64,000 nucleotides of DNA from Argentina anserina (Eukaryota > Streptophyta > Magnoliopsida > Rosales > Rosaceae): contig NC_065877.1 of assembly GCF_933775445.1 (NCBI RefSeq), forward strand, positions 1,488,001-1,552,000, given 5' to 3'. A model generated the notes under the pieces. The model was not told where the DNA came from, did not search any database, and worked only from the letters and a program-made list of their open reading frames with translations. The translations under genes and the position numbers were made by a program. This document shows positions 28,493 through 42,573 of the stretch, piece after piece. Numbering within the stretch: the stretch's first letter is position 1; each line of letters opens with the position of its first letter.

Positions 28493-30946
28493 ATGGTGAG
28501 CAAGACGGAGGAGGCGCAATTGAACAGGCTGGAGAGCCAGGTGGACAACGGAGGAGGAGGAGCGTGGGAGTATCTGTGCCTGGTGAGGAAGCTGAAGGTG
28601 CGGCGGTCGGAGAAGGTTTTGAAGTACGGCATGTCGATCTTGAACGACCTCAGTAAACGATCCAGTCTTGGAGCCGAAGGTGAGTTTTCAGCTTTCGGAT
28701 TTGGAATTTGTGCATCGATTTAATTAGGTGAAGCGTTTGGAAATTTGGATTCGTATTAGTTCAATTTAGGCTACATGATTATGGATCATGGACTAAGCTA
28801 GGTTGTGTGTGATTTTGTGTGTTTGAATTCGTGTTAATTACTTAATTATATTGAGCTGTGATAGATTGCTGTTGATTTTTCGAGTTTCGACATTCAAGCT
28901 CTGATTAGGCTGATAATTGTATGAGTTGAGAGACCTTAGCTTAGTGATGCTAGTGATATTTTTGGCGAGTGAGGTCTGTTTGGTGTTTTAACTAGTAAAT
29001 AGAAAAGGTTTTACGCGATGAAATCGGTAATGAGGGGTGAGAGAGGAAGCAAGTCCAGTCGATTCGTAGCTATATGTATTAGGATGTCTCCAATTTGAAG
29101 TTCCTAATGGTGTTTGTCGTTGCAGTATGGACTCTATATGAGCAGGTTGCAGTTGCAGCCATGGACTGCCAAAGTCTTGATGTTGCAAAGGTATAGTACT
29201 TATTTCCTTTAGCTTATACTTATTAAGTACTTTGTGCTAGCTTAGATAATGATGTATTATTCTTTTTGTTTATGCCAATGCATTTATATTGTATCTAATG
29301 GTAACTTTAGCCTTTGTAATTTACTCTAGATTGAGACTTGCAAATGTATGTGAGTTTTGTATGATATGTTTCACTATTGCAATGTGTAAGCATTCATAGT
29401 TAGAAAAAGTGAAACGGTTATCTTATGCTCCTCTACTTGATTTTTCCAGGACCTCCTCAGGCTTTTACGAAAGGAATTTCCAGAGAGTAAAAGAGTTGGT
29501 ACGTTGAAATGAATTAATTAAGTGTCTACCGTGAGGATAATATTACATTTTTCAGTAATGTCAAAGCACCTGGATAACCTTAATGTTGTTAGCTGTTGCT
29601 ATGTGGTGGCTAAGCTATTTGTTTTTCCATATGCAACAGGCAAGCTGGAAGCTATGTTGCTTGAGGCAAAGGGATCCTGGGCAGAGGCGGAGAAGGCTTA
29701 TTCAAGCTTATTAGAAGATAGTCCACTTGATCAAGTAAGTTCTGAACATATTCTTCCTCAAGGGATCAGTTTAAATTCAGAATTTGTTGTATGACAGATG
29801 TAATATGTGAATAATTTATGATTCTTTTGCAGGTAATACATAAGAGAAGGGTTGCTATGGCGAAGGCTCAAGGCGATACTTCAGGGGCCATTGAATGGCT
29901 TAATAAATATCTTGAAATGTAAGGCAAATATTGAATGCCTTGACGACAATGTGTTTTATGTCTGAGAAATAGAAGGTTGTTGACATGTGTCCTCCTCTCT
30001 TTAGATTTATGGCCGATAATGATGCTTGGAGAGAGCTGGCAGAGATCTATATCTCATTGCAAATGTACGTTTCTACAGATTTAAGGGAGTTTAGTGCCTT
30101 CAAATTGTCTATTCTTTGTTCTGAATTGATAAGTGAGTCTCTCTGTAAACTAGGTACAAGCAAGCTGCGTTCTGCTATGAGGAGTTGATATTAGCACAAC
30201 CTACTGTTCCCCTCTACCACTTGGCTTATGCTGATGTATGTTGTTTTTCCCCTCTTTCTGGTCTAGTATTTCTGTTGCTCTGTGACACTTCGTAAATGAA
30301 CATCCAGTGACCGAATTGCAATCAACCTCAATTTTCGATGCCTACTATTATCTATTTGAAATGGCAAGATGTGAAAAAATTCCTCAGTTGAATAGTTGAA
30401 ATAGTATAATGCGTGTCCTAAATGGCCATGATTGCATTGCCTAACTTACTAAAACACCTGGTTTACATTAGATAAATGTTGCTCTAATATTTTGCTTTCT
30501 TTGTTCAACAGATCCTTTACACACTTGGTGGATTAGAAAACATACAAACAGCAAAGAAATACTACGCATCTGTTATAGACTTGACCGGGGGCAAGAATAT
30601 TAGAGCACTATTTGGTATCAGCTTGGTGAGTTCTTTCTCTCCCTGTTGAGGTGTATTGATTCAGAATTGTTCCTCTATATTGGATTGCTTTGTAGTGTAG
30701 ATCATTTGCTGATCCTGCTCATACTGAAGCTCATTCCTAACTTCTTTTGATTTTTTTTTTAACTTTTGCTTGCAGTGTACTTCTGCCATCGGACAGCTTG
30801 CGAAAGGAAAGAACAAGGAAGACAAGGAGACCCCAGAGCTGCAGTCACTGGTGGCAACGGCCTTGGAGAAAGACTACAAGGAAAGAGCTCCGGAGAAGCT
30901 TTCTCTGCTTACTACTGCCTTAAAATCCTTGAAAGTTTCATCATAA
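28493..30946 (+). CDS. EMC2: ER membrane protein complex subunit 2 (TPR protein), 9 exons
   Basis: EMC2 is the cytosolic TPR subunit of the ER membrane complex, which inserts tail-anchored and multi-pass proteins. Nine exons join in phase: 28493-28679, 29126-29190, 29450-29498, 29640-29734, 29833-29918, 30005-30064, 30154-30235, 30512-30625 and 30776-30946, giving 302 residues. Recognisable blocks are VWTLYEQVAVAAMDCQSLDV, GKLEAMLLEAKGSWAEAEKA, DNDAWRELAEIYISLQMYKQ, AAFCYEELILAQPTVPLYHL and YADILYTLGGLENIQTAKKY. I use the ATG at 28493 because upstream codons in that frame look like leader. Exons 2-9 are repeated at 33479-35302. This first copy has the promoter and exon 1 and is the functional candidate. 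Confidence 0.93.
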
Positions 30947-31745
30947 CAACTTAGTCATTGAAGCATCCAGCTAAGTGCCCCCACTCCAACAGCAAAAGAT
31001 GGCGATTTGGTGCCAAAAGGCTCTGAAATACATGGACTTCATATCATAGTTGTGTTATATGATTTGTTTCCCCTATTTGTTATGTCCTTTTTCCAGACCC
31101 TTAGGACGCCGTAGTGGCTAACCAGGAATGTATGAGTAAACTTGTTTCGTTTCTCAGTTGCTTTCATATCTGCTCCTACCTTCCTTCTTCTGGATTAGGA
31201 GTACATTGCTGCTAAATTAAATTTTTATACAGTTGTAGCATGGTCCGAGCTACTCCCATATTGGTTAGCTTCTTTCTAGATTTCAAATTCATCTATATAC
31301 TGGTACATTGGTAATCTTCTCTTGAGCTTATCGAAGCGCAGAGATGAGATCCAACTTAAATCCCCTTAACCGGGTTAGTTTGCAGTTACTTGTGTACAAA
31401 GTTTCATCGTGCGAGGAAGTTACCTTCAACAACAATCACAGTGATCTTAAAAAAGTAAAAACCAAATTTGAAGCTGTAGGCCTTCAAAATCTTTAGTCCC
31501 CAATTTTTCACATGGTATTATTTGACTTGTTCAGTCGGATTTATCCCCAGCAGAAAATGGTTTCTCACACGCCCTATTGTAAATAAGCGCATCAACCAGG
31601 GGCACATTCGAGATATTAAACACAATATAAACCCCCGCCAGAACTCTAAGCTAGCACTTCCATATCAAGACCAGTGTCACTTCTTCTTCTTCTTCTTCTT
31701 CATCCTCATCCTCAAAACCCTAGATTCTCCTTTTCTCTCCCAATC
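30947..31745. other. EMC2 3' UTR and RPS3A-relic upstream region
   Basis: About 800 bp. The end includes a CTT-rich tract and a telo-box-like AAAACCCTAG at 31714-31723, a promoter element typical of plant ribosomal protein genes, just before the RPS3A start codon. Confidence 0.5.
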
Positions 31746-32822
<1,077 letters not shown>

Positions 32823-33478
32823 ATTGATATGTAGTCTTCTTACAGATGCAGACCTAATCTGCTTACTCGAGTTTTTTCTTTTTAGCATGCAATCTTGTAG
32901 TTGAGGTTCAGTTTTCTTCTAAAGTCACAAGGTAATTAATACACATTCTTTTGATCCTTCAAAGTTTGTTGATCTGTTTCTCTTGAAAATTTACAGTTGA
33001 TACAGAATGTGCACCATGCTCGAAGTTGCAGGACTTTATTATTTACTGTTAAGAAAATTAGATCCGCCTATATATGCATCTTTGAGTCGAAGGAACTGCG
33101 GAAATGCTACAGAAGTAAAGCCCTTAGACAAGTAAGAGAGAACGAAAAAATTATAGATGATGATTGTACCATTACTATCTAGCGATCACAGATTCGCAGA
33201 GATTGATGTGTTTTGTAAGACCCTTAAAATGAGTTGCTCATATGATTGGATTGATTGCATTTCCTTCCATGACACTCAGTTTACAACAGAACAAGGATCA
33301 TTTTAAAACAGTCCACATAAAAACATATGTTCAAGGGATCCTATGCTCCTCCATTGTCACTATTCTGAGAGCTCTATTGCAACCAAATATAAATGAAAAA
33401 AAAATTGTGGATAGTAAAACTAAAAGAAGGACCAGGACCGTTTGAAATTAGGGTTCATCTGTATTCCTCAGGACTCTA
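32823..33478. other. RPS3A-relic 3' flank and duplication junction
   Basis: No gene seen. The segment ends at the junction of the 4.35-kb duplication, where CAGG at 33472 is followed by ACTCTA and then the start of copy 2. GGACTCTATAT occurs twice in a row at the join. Confidence 0.6.
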
Positions 33479-35302
33479 TATGGACTCTATATGAGCAGGT
33501 TGCAGTTGCAGCCATGGACTGCCAAAGTCTTGATGTTGCAAAGGTATAGTACTTCTTTCCTTTAGCTTATACTTATTAAGTACTTTGTGCTAGCTTAGAT
33601 AATGATGTATTATTCTTTTTTCTTTATGCCAATGCATTTATATTGTATCTAATGGTAACTTTAGCCTTTGTAGTTTACTCTAGATTGAGACTTGCAAATG
33701 TATGTGAGTTTTGTATGATATGTTTCACTATTGCAATTTGTGTAAGCATTCATAGTTAGAAAAAGTGAAACGGTTATCTTATGCTCCTCTACTTGATTTT
33801 TCCAGGACCTCCTCAGGCTTTTACGAAAGGAATTTCCAGAGAGTAAAAGAGTTGGTACGTTGAAATGAATTAATTAAGTGTCTACCGTGAGGATAATATT
33901 ACATTTTTCAGTAATGTCAAAGCACCTGGATAACCTTAATGTTGTTAGCTGTTGCTATGTGGTGGCTAAGCTATTTGTTTTTCCATATGCAACAGGCAAG
34001 CTGGAAGCTATGTTGCTTGAGGCAAAGGGATCCTGGGCAGAGGCGGAGAAGGCTTATTCAAGCTTATTAGAAGATAGTCCACTTGATCAAGTAAGTTCTG
34101 AACATATTCTTCCTCAAGGGATCAGTTTAAATTCAGAATTTGTTGTATGACAGATGTAATATGTGAATAATTTATGATTCTTTTGCAGGTAATACATAAG
34201 AGAAGGGTTGCTATGGCGAAGGCTCAAGGCGATACTTCAGGGGCCATTGAATGGCTTAATAAATATCTTGAAATGTAAGGCAAATATTGAATGCCTTGAC
34301 GACAATGTGTTTTATGTCTGAGAAATAGAAGGTTGTTGACATGTGTCCTCCTCTCTTTAGATTTATGGCCGATAATGATGCTTGGAGAGAGCTGGCAGAG
34401 ATCTATATCTCATTGCAAATGTACGTTTCTACAGATTTAAGGGAGTTTAGTGCCTTCAAATTGTCTATTCTTTGTTCTGAATTGATAAGTGAGTCTCTCT
34501 GTAAACTAGGTACAAGCAAGCTGCGTTCTGCTATGAGGAGTTGATATTAGCACAACCTACTGTTCCCCTCTACCACTTGGCTTATGCTGATGTATGTTGT
34601 TTTTCCCCTCTTTCTGGTCTAGTATTTCTGTTGCTCTGTGACACTTCGTAAATGAACATCCAGTGACCGAATTGCAATCAACCTCAATTTTCGATGCCTA
34701 CTATTATCTATTTGAAATGGCAAGATGTGAAAAAATTCCTCAGTTGAATAGTTGAAATAGTATAATGCGTGTCCTAAATGGCCATGATTGCATTGCCTAA
34801 CTTACTAAAACACCTGGTTTACATTAGATAAATGTTGCTCTAATATTTTGCTTTCTTTGTTCAACAGATCCTTTACACACTTGGTGGATTAGAAAACATA
34901 CAAACAGCAAAGAAATACTACGCATCTGTTATAGACTTGACCGGGGGCAAGAATATTAGAGCACTATTTGGTATCAGCTTGGTGAGTTCTTTCTCTCCCT
35001 GTTGAGGTGTATTGATTCAGAATTGTTCCTCTATATTGGATTGCTTTGTAGTGTAGATCATTTGCTGATCCTGCTCATACTGAAGCTCATTCCTAACTTC
35101 TTTTGATTTTTTTTTTAACTTTTGCTTGCAGTGTACTTCTGCCATCGGACAGCTTGCGAAAGGAAAGAACAAGGAAGACAAGGAGACCCCAGAGCTGCAG
35201 TCACTGGTGGCAACGGCCTTGGAGAAAGACTACAAGGAAAGAGCTCCGGAGAAGCTTTCTCTGCTTACTACTGCCTTAAAATCCTTGAAAGTTTCATCAT
35301 AA
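33479..35302 (+). pseudogene. EMC2: 5'-truncated EMC2 copy (exons 2-9)
   Basis: Sequence from exon 2 to the stop (TAA at 35300-35302) matches the first EMC2. Exon 1, its start codon and the promoter are absent, because the duplication breakpoint falls at the exon-2 acceptor; even the AG before exon 2 is replaced. Without a new promoter and start it should not make EMC2. If the duplication is an assembly artefact this locus does not exist. Confidence 0.85.
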
Positions 35303-36101
35303 CAACTTAGTCATTGAAGCATCCAGCTAAGTGCCCCCACTCCAACAGCAAAAGATGGCGATTTGGTGCCAAAAGGCTCTGAAATACATGGACTTCATAT
35401 CATAGTTGTGTTATATGATTTGTTTCCCCTATTTGTTATGTCCTTTTTCCAGACCCTTAGGACGCCGTAGTGGCTAACCAGGAATGTATGAGTAAACTTG
35501 TTTCGTTTCTCAGTTGCTTTCATATCTGCTCCTACCTTCCTTCTTCTGGATTAGGAGTACATTGCTGCTAAATTAAATTTTTATACAGTTGTAGCATGGT
35601 CCGAGCTACTCCCATATTGGTTAGCTTCTTTCTAGATTTCAAATTCATCTATATACTGGTACATTGGTAATCTTCTCTTGAGCTTATCGAAGCGCAGAGA
35701 TGAGATCCAACTTAAATCCCCTTAACCGGGTTAGTTTGCAGTTACTTGTGTACAAAGTTTCATCGTGCGAGGAAGTTACCTTCAACAACAATCACAGTGA
35801 TCTTAAAAAAGTAAAAACCAAATTTGAAGCTGTAGGCCTTCAAAATCTTTAGTCCCCAATTTTTCACATGGTATTATTTGACTTGTTCAGTCGGATTTAT
35901 CCCCAGCAGAAAATGGTTTCTCACACGCCCTATTGTAAATAAGCGCATCAACCAGGGGCACATTCGAGATATTAAACACAATATAAACCCCCGCCAGAAC
36001 TCTAAGCTAGCACTTCCATATCAAGACCAGTGTCACTTCTTCTTCTTCTTCTTCTTCATCCTCATCCTCAAAACCCTAGATTCTCCTTTTCTCTCCCAAT
36101 C

Positions 36102-37178
<1,077 letters not shown>

Positions 37179-37858
37179 ATTGATATGTAGTCTTCTTACA
37201 GATGCAGACCTAATCTGCTTACTCGAGTTTTTTCTTTTTAGCATGCAATCTTGTAGTTGAGGTTCAGTTTTCTTCTAAAGTCACAAGGTAATTAATACAC
37301 ATTCTTTTGATCCTTCAAAGTTTGTTGATCTGTTTCTCTTGAAAATTTACAGTTGATACAGAATGTGCACCATGCTCGAAGTTGCAGGACTTTATTATTT
37401 ACTGTTAAGAAAATTAGATCCGCCTATATATGCATCTTTGAGTCGAAGGAACTGCGGAAATGCTACAGAAGTAAAGCCCTTAGACAAGTAAGAGAGAACG
37501 AAAAAATTATAGATGATGATTGTACCATTACTATCTAGCGATCACAGATTCGCAGAGATTGATGTGTTTTGTAAGACCCTTAAAATGAGTTGCTCATATG
37601 ATTGGATTGATTGCATTTCCTTCCATGACACTCAGTTTACAACAGAACAAGGATCATTTTAAAACAGTCCACATAAAAACATATGTTCAAGGGATCCTAT
37701 GCTCCTCCATTGTCACTATTCTGAGAGCTCTATTGCAACCAAATATAAATGAAAAAAAAATTGTGGATAGTAAAACTAAAAGAAGGACCAGGACCGTTTG
37801 AAATTAGGGTTCATCTGTATTCCTCAGGCCAACAACAAATCAAAATTGTATTGACTAT

Positions 37859-37931
37859 CGCCGTCTGTGGGAATCGAACCCACGACCACACGGTTAAAAG
37901 CCGTGCGCTCTACCGGCTGAGCTAAGACGGC
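37859..37931 (-). tRNA. tRNA-Lys: tRNA-Lys (TTT)
   Basis: 73-nt intronless cloverleaf on the minus strand. It starts GCCGTCTTAGCTCAG, has the anticodon TTT at 37898-37896 and B box GGTTCGATTCC, and ends ACAGACGGCG. Its acceptor and T arm agree with plant nuclear tRNA-Lys(TTT). It starts 30 bp beyond the end of the 4.35-kb duplication. Confidence 0.95.
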
Positions 37932-38692
37932 TCTTGATGTTTGCTCAACCAGATATATTAAATTGTTGTGTGATACATAATTTTGTAAAGTAATACCTGA
38001 ATCGGTTGGCTTTATTGTGAGTCTGTTGATTACATCCGGACCATGTTAATAGGGACTCGGATCCGAGTCCTGTTAATAGTGCTAGTCTCTACTCTATTAA
38101 TAGTCTCACTATGTCAATCTTCACTCTTTGTGGAACAAATAGGTAACATTATTAGCGATAGATGAAAATTAGAATGAGAAGATACGTTGATTAGTCGTGG
38201 TACTGGTTAGACCTTCTGCTTGCACTCCTGTTGTTTTTTAACTTTGTATAGTTAAGACGACCAACTTATTTGGTTTCCGGCATACATGAGATATACTCAT
38301 CTAAACTCTGTCACAAATGATGATCGATCTCTTTCATTTCAAAATAGAAAAAAAAAAACTCAAAAAGAAGAAGAAGAGAGTATCTTATGATATCTTTCCT
38401 ATATTCTATACATAATTCGTTAATCGCAATTGCGCTAGCATTTCTTGTTGGAACTTCTTATCCTCTTTGAAACATATATCTTCACTCTTCATTAGCTTAT
38501 CTATAAAGCGATAATTATAAAGCTAAGCCTCTACAATGACGGCTCATCAACCACGTACCCAAAGTTGAGAGACCCAATCAACCTCTTATATATATATCTA
38601 GAAAACGTGACACAAGTGTACGTGATCCCAACTTATATATAACTCCTAGCTGAGAAAAAAAAGACTTTGAATCAATCTCCGATCACTTGAAA
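37932..38692. promoter_or_regulatory. upstream region of the EF-hand gene
   Basis: About 760 bp of AT-rich DNA. A TATATATATA run at 38586-38595 and another TATATATA at ~38633 lie 60-110 bp before the EF-hand start codon; either could be a TATA box, the first leaving the more usual distance. Confidence 0.4.
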
Positions 38693-39103
38693 ATGAAGAC
38701 CGAAGTTGTTCTGCATGCCCTAAACGACTCCACGGTGGCCGCATTCGTAGACGACACGGCTCCATTCGAGGAATGCAGCAAGGAATGCTTCGACGAGCTC
38801 GACGTTAACGCCCACGGTGTGTTGTCGAAGGAGGAGCTTCGTTCTGGTTTTGGTAACCTGCTGCCCGGCATAGGGTACCTGTCACAGCCCCAGGAGGAGT
38901 TGAATGGCTTGCATGATGCGATATTCGAGAGGTTCGATGCGGATCAAAATGGCGTCGTTGATAGGGGTGAGTTTAAGGAGCTGTTGAAGGAGATCATGCT
39001 CGGAGTGGCGCGTGGGATTGGAGGGTCGCCGGTGCTGGTGGCGCTTGAGCATGGGAGTCTGCTTATGAGGGCGGCTCAACATGAACAGAATATGAAGGTG
39101 TAG
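38693..39103 (+). CDS. small two-EF-hand calcium-binding protein, intronless
   Basis: 136 residues from the ATG at 38693 (MKTEVVLHALND). Two EF-hand loops are visible: DVNAHGVLSKEE at about residues 38-49, and DADQNGVVDRGE at about residues 84-95. Both have acidic residues at positions 1 and 12 and Gly at position 6, consistent with Ca2+ binding. The tail (GVARGIGGSPVLVALEHGSL) has no clear domain. It resembles a plant-specific family of short EF-hand proteins distinct from calmodulin. No signal peptide or membrane segment is seen. The target is unknown. Confidence 0.85.
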   Translation: MKTEVVLHALNDSTVAAFVDDTAPFEECSKECFDELDVNAHGVLSKEELRSGFGNLLPGIGYLSQPQEELNGLHDAIFERFDADQNGVVDRGEFKELLKEIMLGVARGIGGSPVLVALEHGSLLMRAAQHEQNMKV

Positions 39104-40387
39104 GAACTTCAAGGTGCACGTCAATATGTTAGCATGTAAAATTTGCACTCTGATATGTGTATGTTTTATTTGCCGTTATTATCTGATATCTGAATGAATT
39201 AGCCATTAGAGATCGATTTACGGATGACGACTTTGCAAATAGAAAATGAATTCATTTCTCATGTTTGGCAATCTATCGATCCGGAAATTAATACCTAATT
39301 ATTTCTTCTTCTTTTTTTGGGTTAAGAATACCTAATTATTTCGATCATTAGTACGTGTAGAATTTTCGAAATGCAGAATATCATTTTGTTTAGATCCTTG
39401 ATCTTTTATACTACTGTACGTCTTTCAAAGAGAGAAAATGGCTGCAGTAATACTAACCCTTGTAGTTTGTGCAGATCACAAATTCACATTAGTAAAAACA
39501 TGTTTGGAAGGTGAATTAGTTTAGTTGTACATGTACTATATCTTGATCAACAGGACCAAAAGAGAATAATATTTTTTGGCTATGAATTAGGGATGTGCTG
39601 GGAATGTGCCCAGCAGCATTCAACCCGAGACTCCGAGAGAGCTTGCCTAACAAATCTGCCTCAAAATCTGCACAGCCAAACTTATCTAGATCAGAAACTT
39701 GTTTTTCCCTACATTAGGCCAGTGAACACAGTTATTCACACTCAAGAAGAACAGAGTTAAATGCATGATTTTGTGCAAACTCTCATTTTATTAATCAGGA
39801 AGTTACATGCCATGTATGCTTTGTCTTCTTCTGTAACTAGAATGAAGGGAAGTGAAGCTAGCATACAAAAGTGGTTGGCCCTCTCCTCTTTTCCCAAGGC
39901 CCCATCTTCCAAACTTCTTTTGATATAGCATGGGAAGAAGAACAAATGCATAAAGAAGAAGACTTGATTAGTGACTTACCCTTAAAAGTAAAAATAAAAT
40001 AGAAACCATAGTCACCTGCAACTGTGACCCAGAAGCCCCAGTGCAACCCAGCTCATTCCTATTTGAATATGAGAAACTGAGAAAGATATTTAAAACCCTT
40101 TCAAAGGCGCACATTAAGGAGGAAATAACATGAAACAACTGTCGCTGTATGGCTTAGCCTTTGGTGCTGATGATGGTGGTGATGAGGACCTTGTATTTGT
40201 CATCATCAAGATTCAAAGCACAAACACACCTTTTGCTTATCAAAAGCCTAAAGCCCTTCTTATACTACCACTACTAGCAAAGCCCCAAAGACAGAGACTC
40301 CAAGTCCTCAGCTTACAAACTCAGTTCCCACAATTCTTCAACTGCTTCATGGTTTTGAGTAACAACTAAGCACCAGAGCTTGATACC
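39104..40387. other. spacer with DUF868 gene leader
   Basis: Holds the EF-hand 3' UTR and, towards 40130-40387, a CA-rich stretch that is probably the long leader of the DUF868 gene. It includes a 79-codon upstream frame starting at 40130 that I do not think is a gene. On the minus strand a short frame starting GAATGAGCTGGG near 40060 is unassigned. Confidence 0.35.
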
Positions 40388-41383
40388 ATGATCCCAGCAT
40401 GTTTCAGCCAACCCAACACGATTTCAAGCAGCTCTCAAGTGCCTCAAAACCTCATAACTTGCATATACCAAACTGAGCTTTGCAACTCACCTACATATCT
40501 CACTCTCACTTGGTCCAAAGCCCTCTTCTCTCACTCCCTAACTATACATGCTCCAGACTCTTTTTCCATCACCATCTCTCTCAATCCAACTACCTTCTCA
40601 TTTTTCCGAACTAAACCAGGTTCCAAGTCCATCCATCAAACACAACACCAATACCAAAGAATCAAAATCTACTGGGACTTCACTCGGGCAAACTTTGCTC
40701 ACAACTCAGCTGAGCCTGAGTCTGGCTTCTACGTTGCCATTTCTTGCAATGCCAAACTTCAGTTCTTTCTAGGGGATCTTTTCGATGAGTTGACTCGGCG
40801 ATCAGGGTTAGTTGGGGCTCACCAACTCCGACAACCAATCCAACTGTCAAGGCGAGAGCATGTATTCGGGCATAAGAATTACATCTCTCGAGCTCAGTTC
40901 TTGGGGTCCAAGCATGAGATTGGCATAGAGTGCAGTGAAGGTACTCTTAGAGTAAAGGTAGATGGAGAAATTAGCCTTGTTGTGAAAAGGCTGGCTTGGA
41001 AGTTCAGAGGCAATGAGAGAATTTTCGTTGGCGGTGTTGAATTTGAATTCTACTGGGATGTGTTCAACTGGGTTAATAACCGTAAAGGTACTACTAATGG
41101 CACTGGACATGGTGTATTTGCTTTCCAAGTTGGTGATAGTGGGGTTTGGCCAGAAATGGTGGGTTCTGAGAAGAGGTTGATGAGGAAGAGCTTGTCAATG
41201 TCAGCTGCTTCAGCGTCAATGCCCTCGATGGTCTCATTATCGCCATCCCCATCATGCTCGAGTGTGCTGCAATGGGCAGAGGAAAGTAGTGATGGTGGGA
41301 GGAGTTCATGTTCTTCATCCACCAACACCTGTGGTAGTAATGGAGCGTTTTCTTTGTTGCTCTATGCTTGGAGGAAGGATTGA
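40388..41383 (+). CDS. DUF868 family protein, single exon, 331 aa
   Basis: A plant-specific protein of unknown function. The single-exon layout and ~330-residue length fit the family. Family blocks visible in order: NLITCIYQTELCNSPTYLTL near the N-terminus, TFSFFRTKPGSKS, KIYWDFTRANF, ESGFYVAISCNAKLQFFLGD, then LSRREHVFGHKNYISRAQFL, VKRLAWKFRGNERIFVGGVE and FYWDVFNWV. The C-terminal ~100 residues are Ser-rich with low complexity. No signal peptide or membrane helix is evident. Start at 40388 (MIPACFSQPNT) is the first ATG that keeps the whole conserved region. Confidence 0.9.
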   Translation: MIPACFSQPNTISSSSQVPQNLITCIYQTELCNSPTYLTLTWSKALFSHSLTIHAPDSFSITISLNPTTFSFFRTKPGSKSIHQTQHQYQRIKIYWDFTRANFAHNSAEPESGFYVAISCNAKLQFFLGDLFDELTRRSGLVGAHQLRQPIQLSRREHVFGHKNYISRAQFLGSKHEIGIECSEGTLRVKVDGEISLVVKRLAWKFRGNERIFVGGVEFEFYWDVFNWVNNRKGTTNGTGHGVFAFQVGDSGVWPEMVGSEKRLMRKSLSMSAASASMPSMVSLSPSPSCSSVLQWAEESSDGGRSSCSSSTNTCGSNGAFSLLLYAWRKD

Positions 41384-42573
41384 CAATGCAGTATGCATTA
41401 TGATCTGATACTTCCATTTATTAAGTTCAATGTAACGAACTGGTTGAAATCGGAAATAATTCCTTCTGGATGTAAATTTTCTTGTGATTTCTTGTGTGCA
41501 TATTACATATACCATTACTTTTAGCAAAAATTCTATTTCCTATCACTAACTAGTCAAGATATCAAGAGCATATTTGCCTATGAAGTAATAACCAAAGTCC
41601 ACAGGCCACACTACTTTTTAGTATTTGTCCTAAACTCAGATGAAAGAAATTCAGAACTCATAAACATAAGCACATACATCTTTGGATTCTCTACTAGACT
41701 ACTGAACTAACTAAGCTGTGGAGCACATATATCTTTTGAAGATCCATTATTATTTCCTTTTTTCTCTTTGATAAAAAAGTCTGGACTTTCTGCAGTAAAC
41801 CATCAGGAGTTTTCATTACTACTTTACTGTCCCTATAGATTAACTATATTTTCTTCATGACTATGTTTCCTATCATCATTGCAAACATATGCTTCTCATT
41901 TCTTCCCAGTTGCAATAATCATAGCTCCTAAAGTTGATTTTTCATCTTAGTTTCTCTTAACCAAACAAATTAAATTTGCAAGAGGTAGCAACTTTTCTAT
42001 TATAGCAAATTACATAGTAGTAACTAGAGGCACAAGGTTTGACAAACTGTTTTCCGGGTTTCCAAAATCCACATTGTCTGGCCTGATTGACGATACCAAA
42101 TATACAAGTACAGAGATTGACCTAACAATTATGCTTACCTAATAGACAGTACAAATCAACGATGGGGAAGGTCTTAAATCAAACACAAGTTGCTAACCTA
42201 ATTTACAGATACAGATATAGAGAGGCCAAACATATATGCAGCTATGAGCTTATATACCTGAAACCCCTTACATAAAAACAAAATGGTAGCTGAAAACAAG
42301 TAAACGAAGAACCAGAAACAATATGCACCCTCTTAAAAGTTGGTAGAAAACAGCACTAACCGAAGTAGCGGACTGATACAATTTTCCAAGATGTAGGTTT
42401 TCATAATATCGGTGCATGGCCCATTGAGAATGAAGAAAGTAATGGCTGTGCCTGTTCCAAGAGTATAAATGGAATTAGAACGACAACCATTCAGTGAACC
42501 AGATCAGCAAGTCCCTAAGGATTTAATGTCATACAAACTTGAATAATTTTGTTCTGATTCTACCTGAGCATGT
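41384..42573. other. convergent 3' region, DUF868 and DUF2358 genes
   Basis: About 1.2 kb between two genes that end towards each other. AT-rich, no repeat or gene recognised. The right half should be the 3' UTR of the DUF2358 gene. Confidence 0.4.

Noticed and set aside
33479..35302. Second functional EMC2 gene
   Set aside because: Exon 1, start codon, promoter and the exon-2 acceptor are all absent from the second copy.
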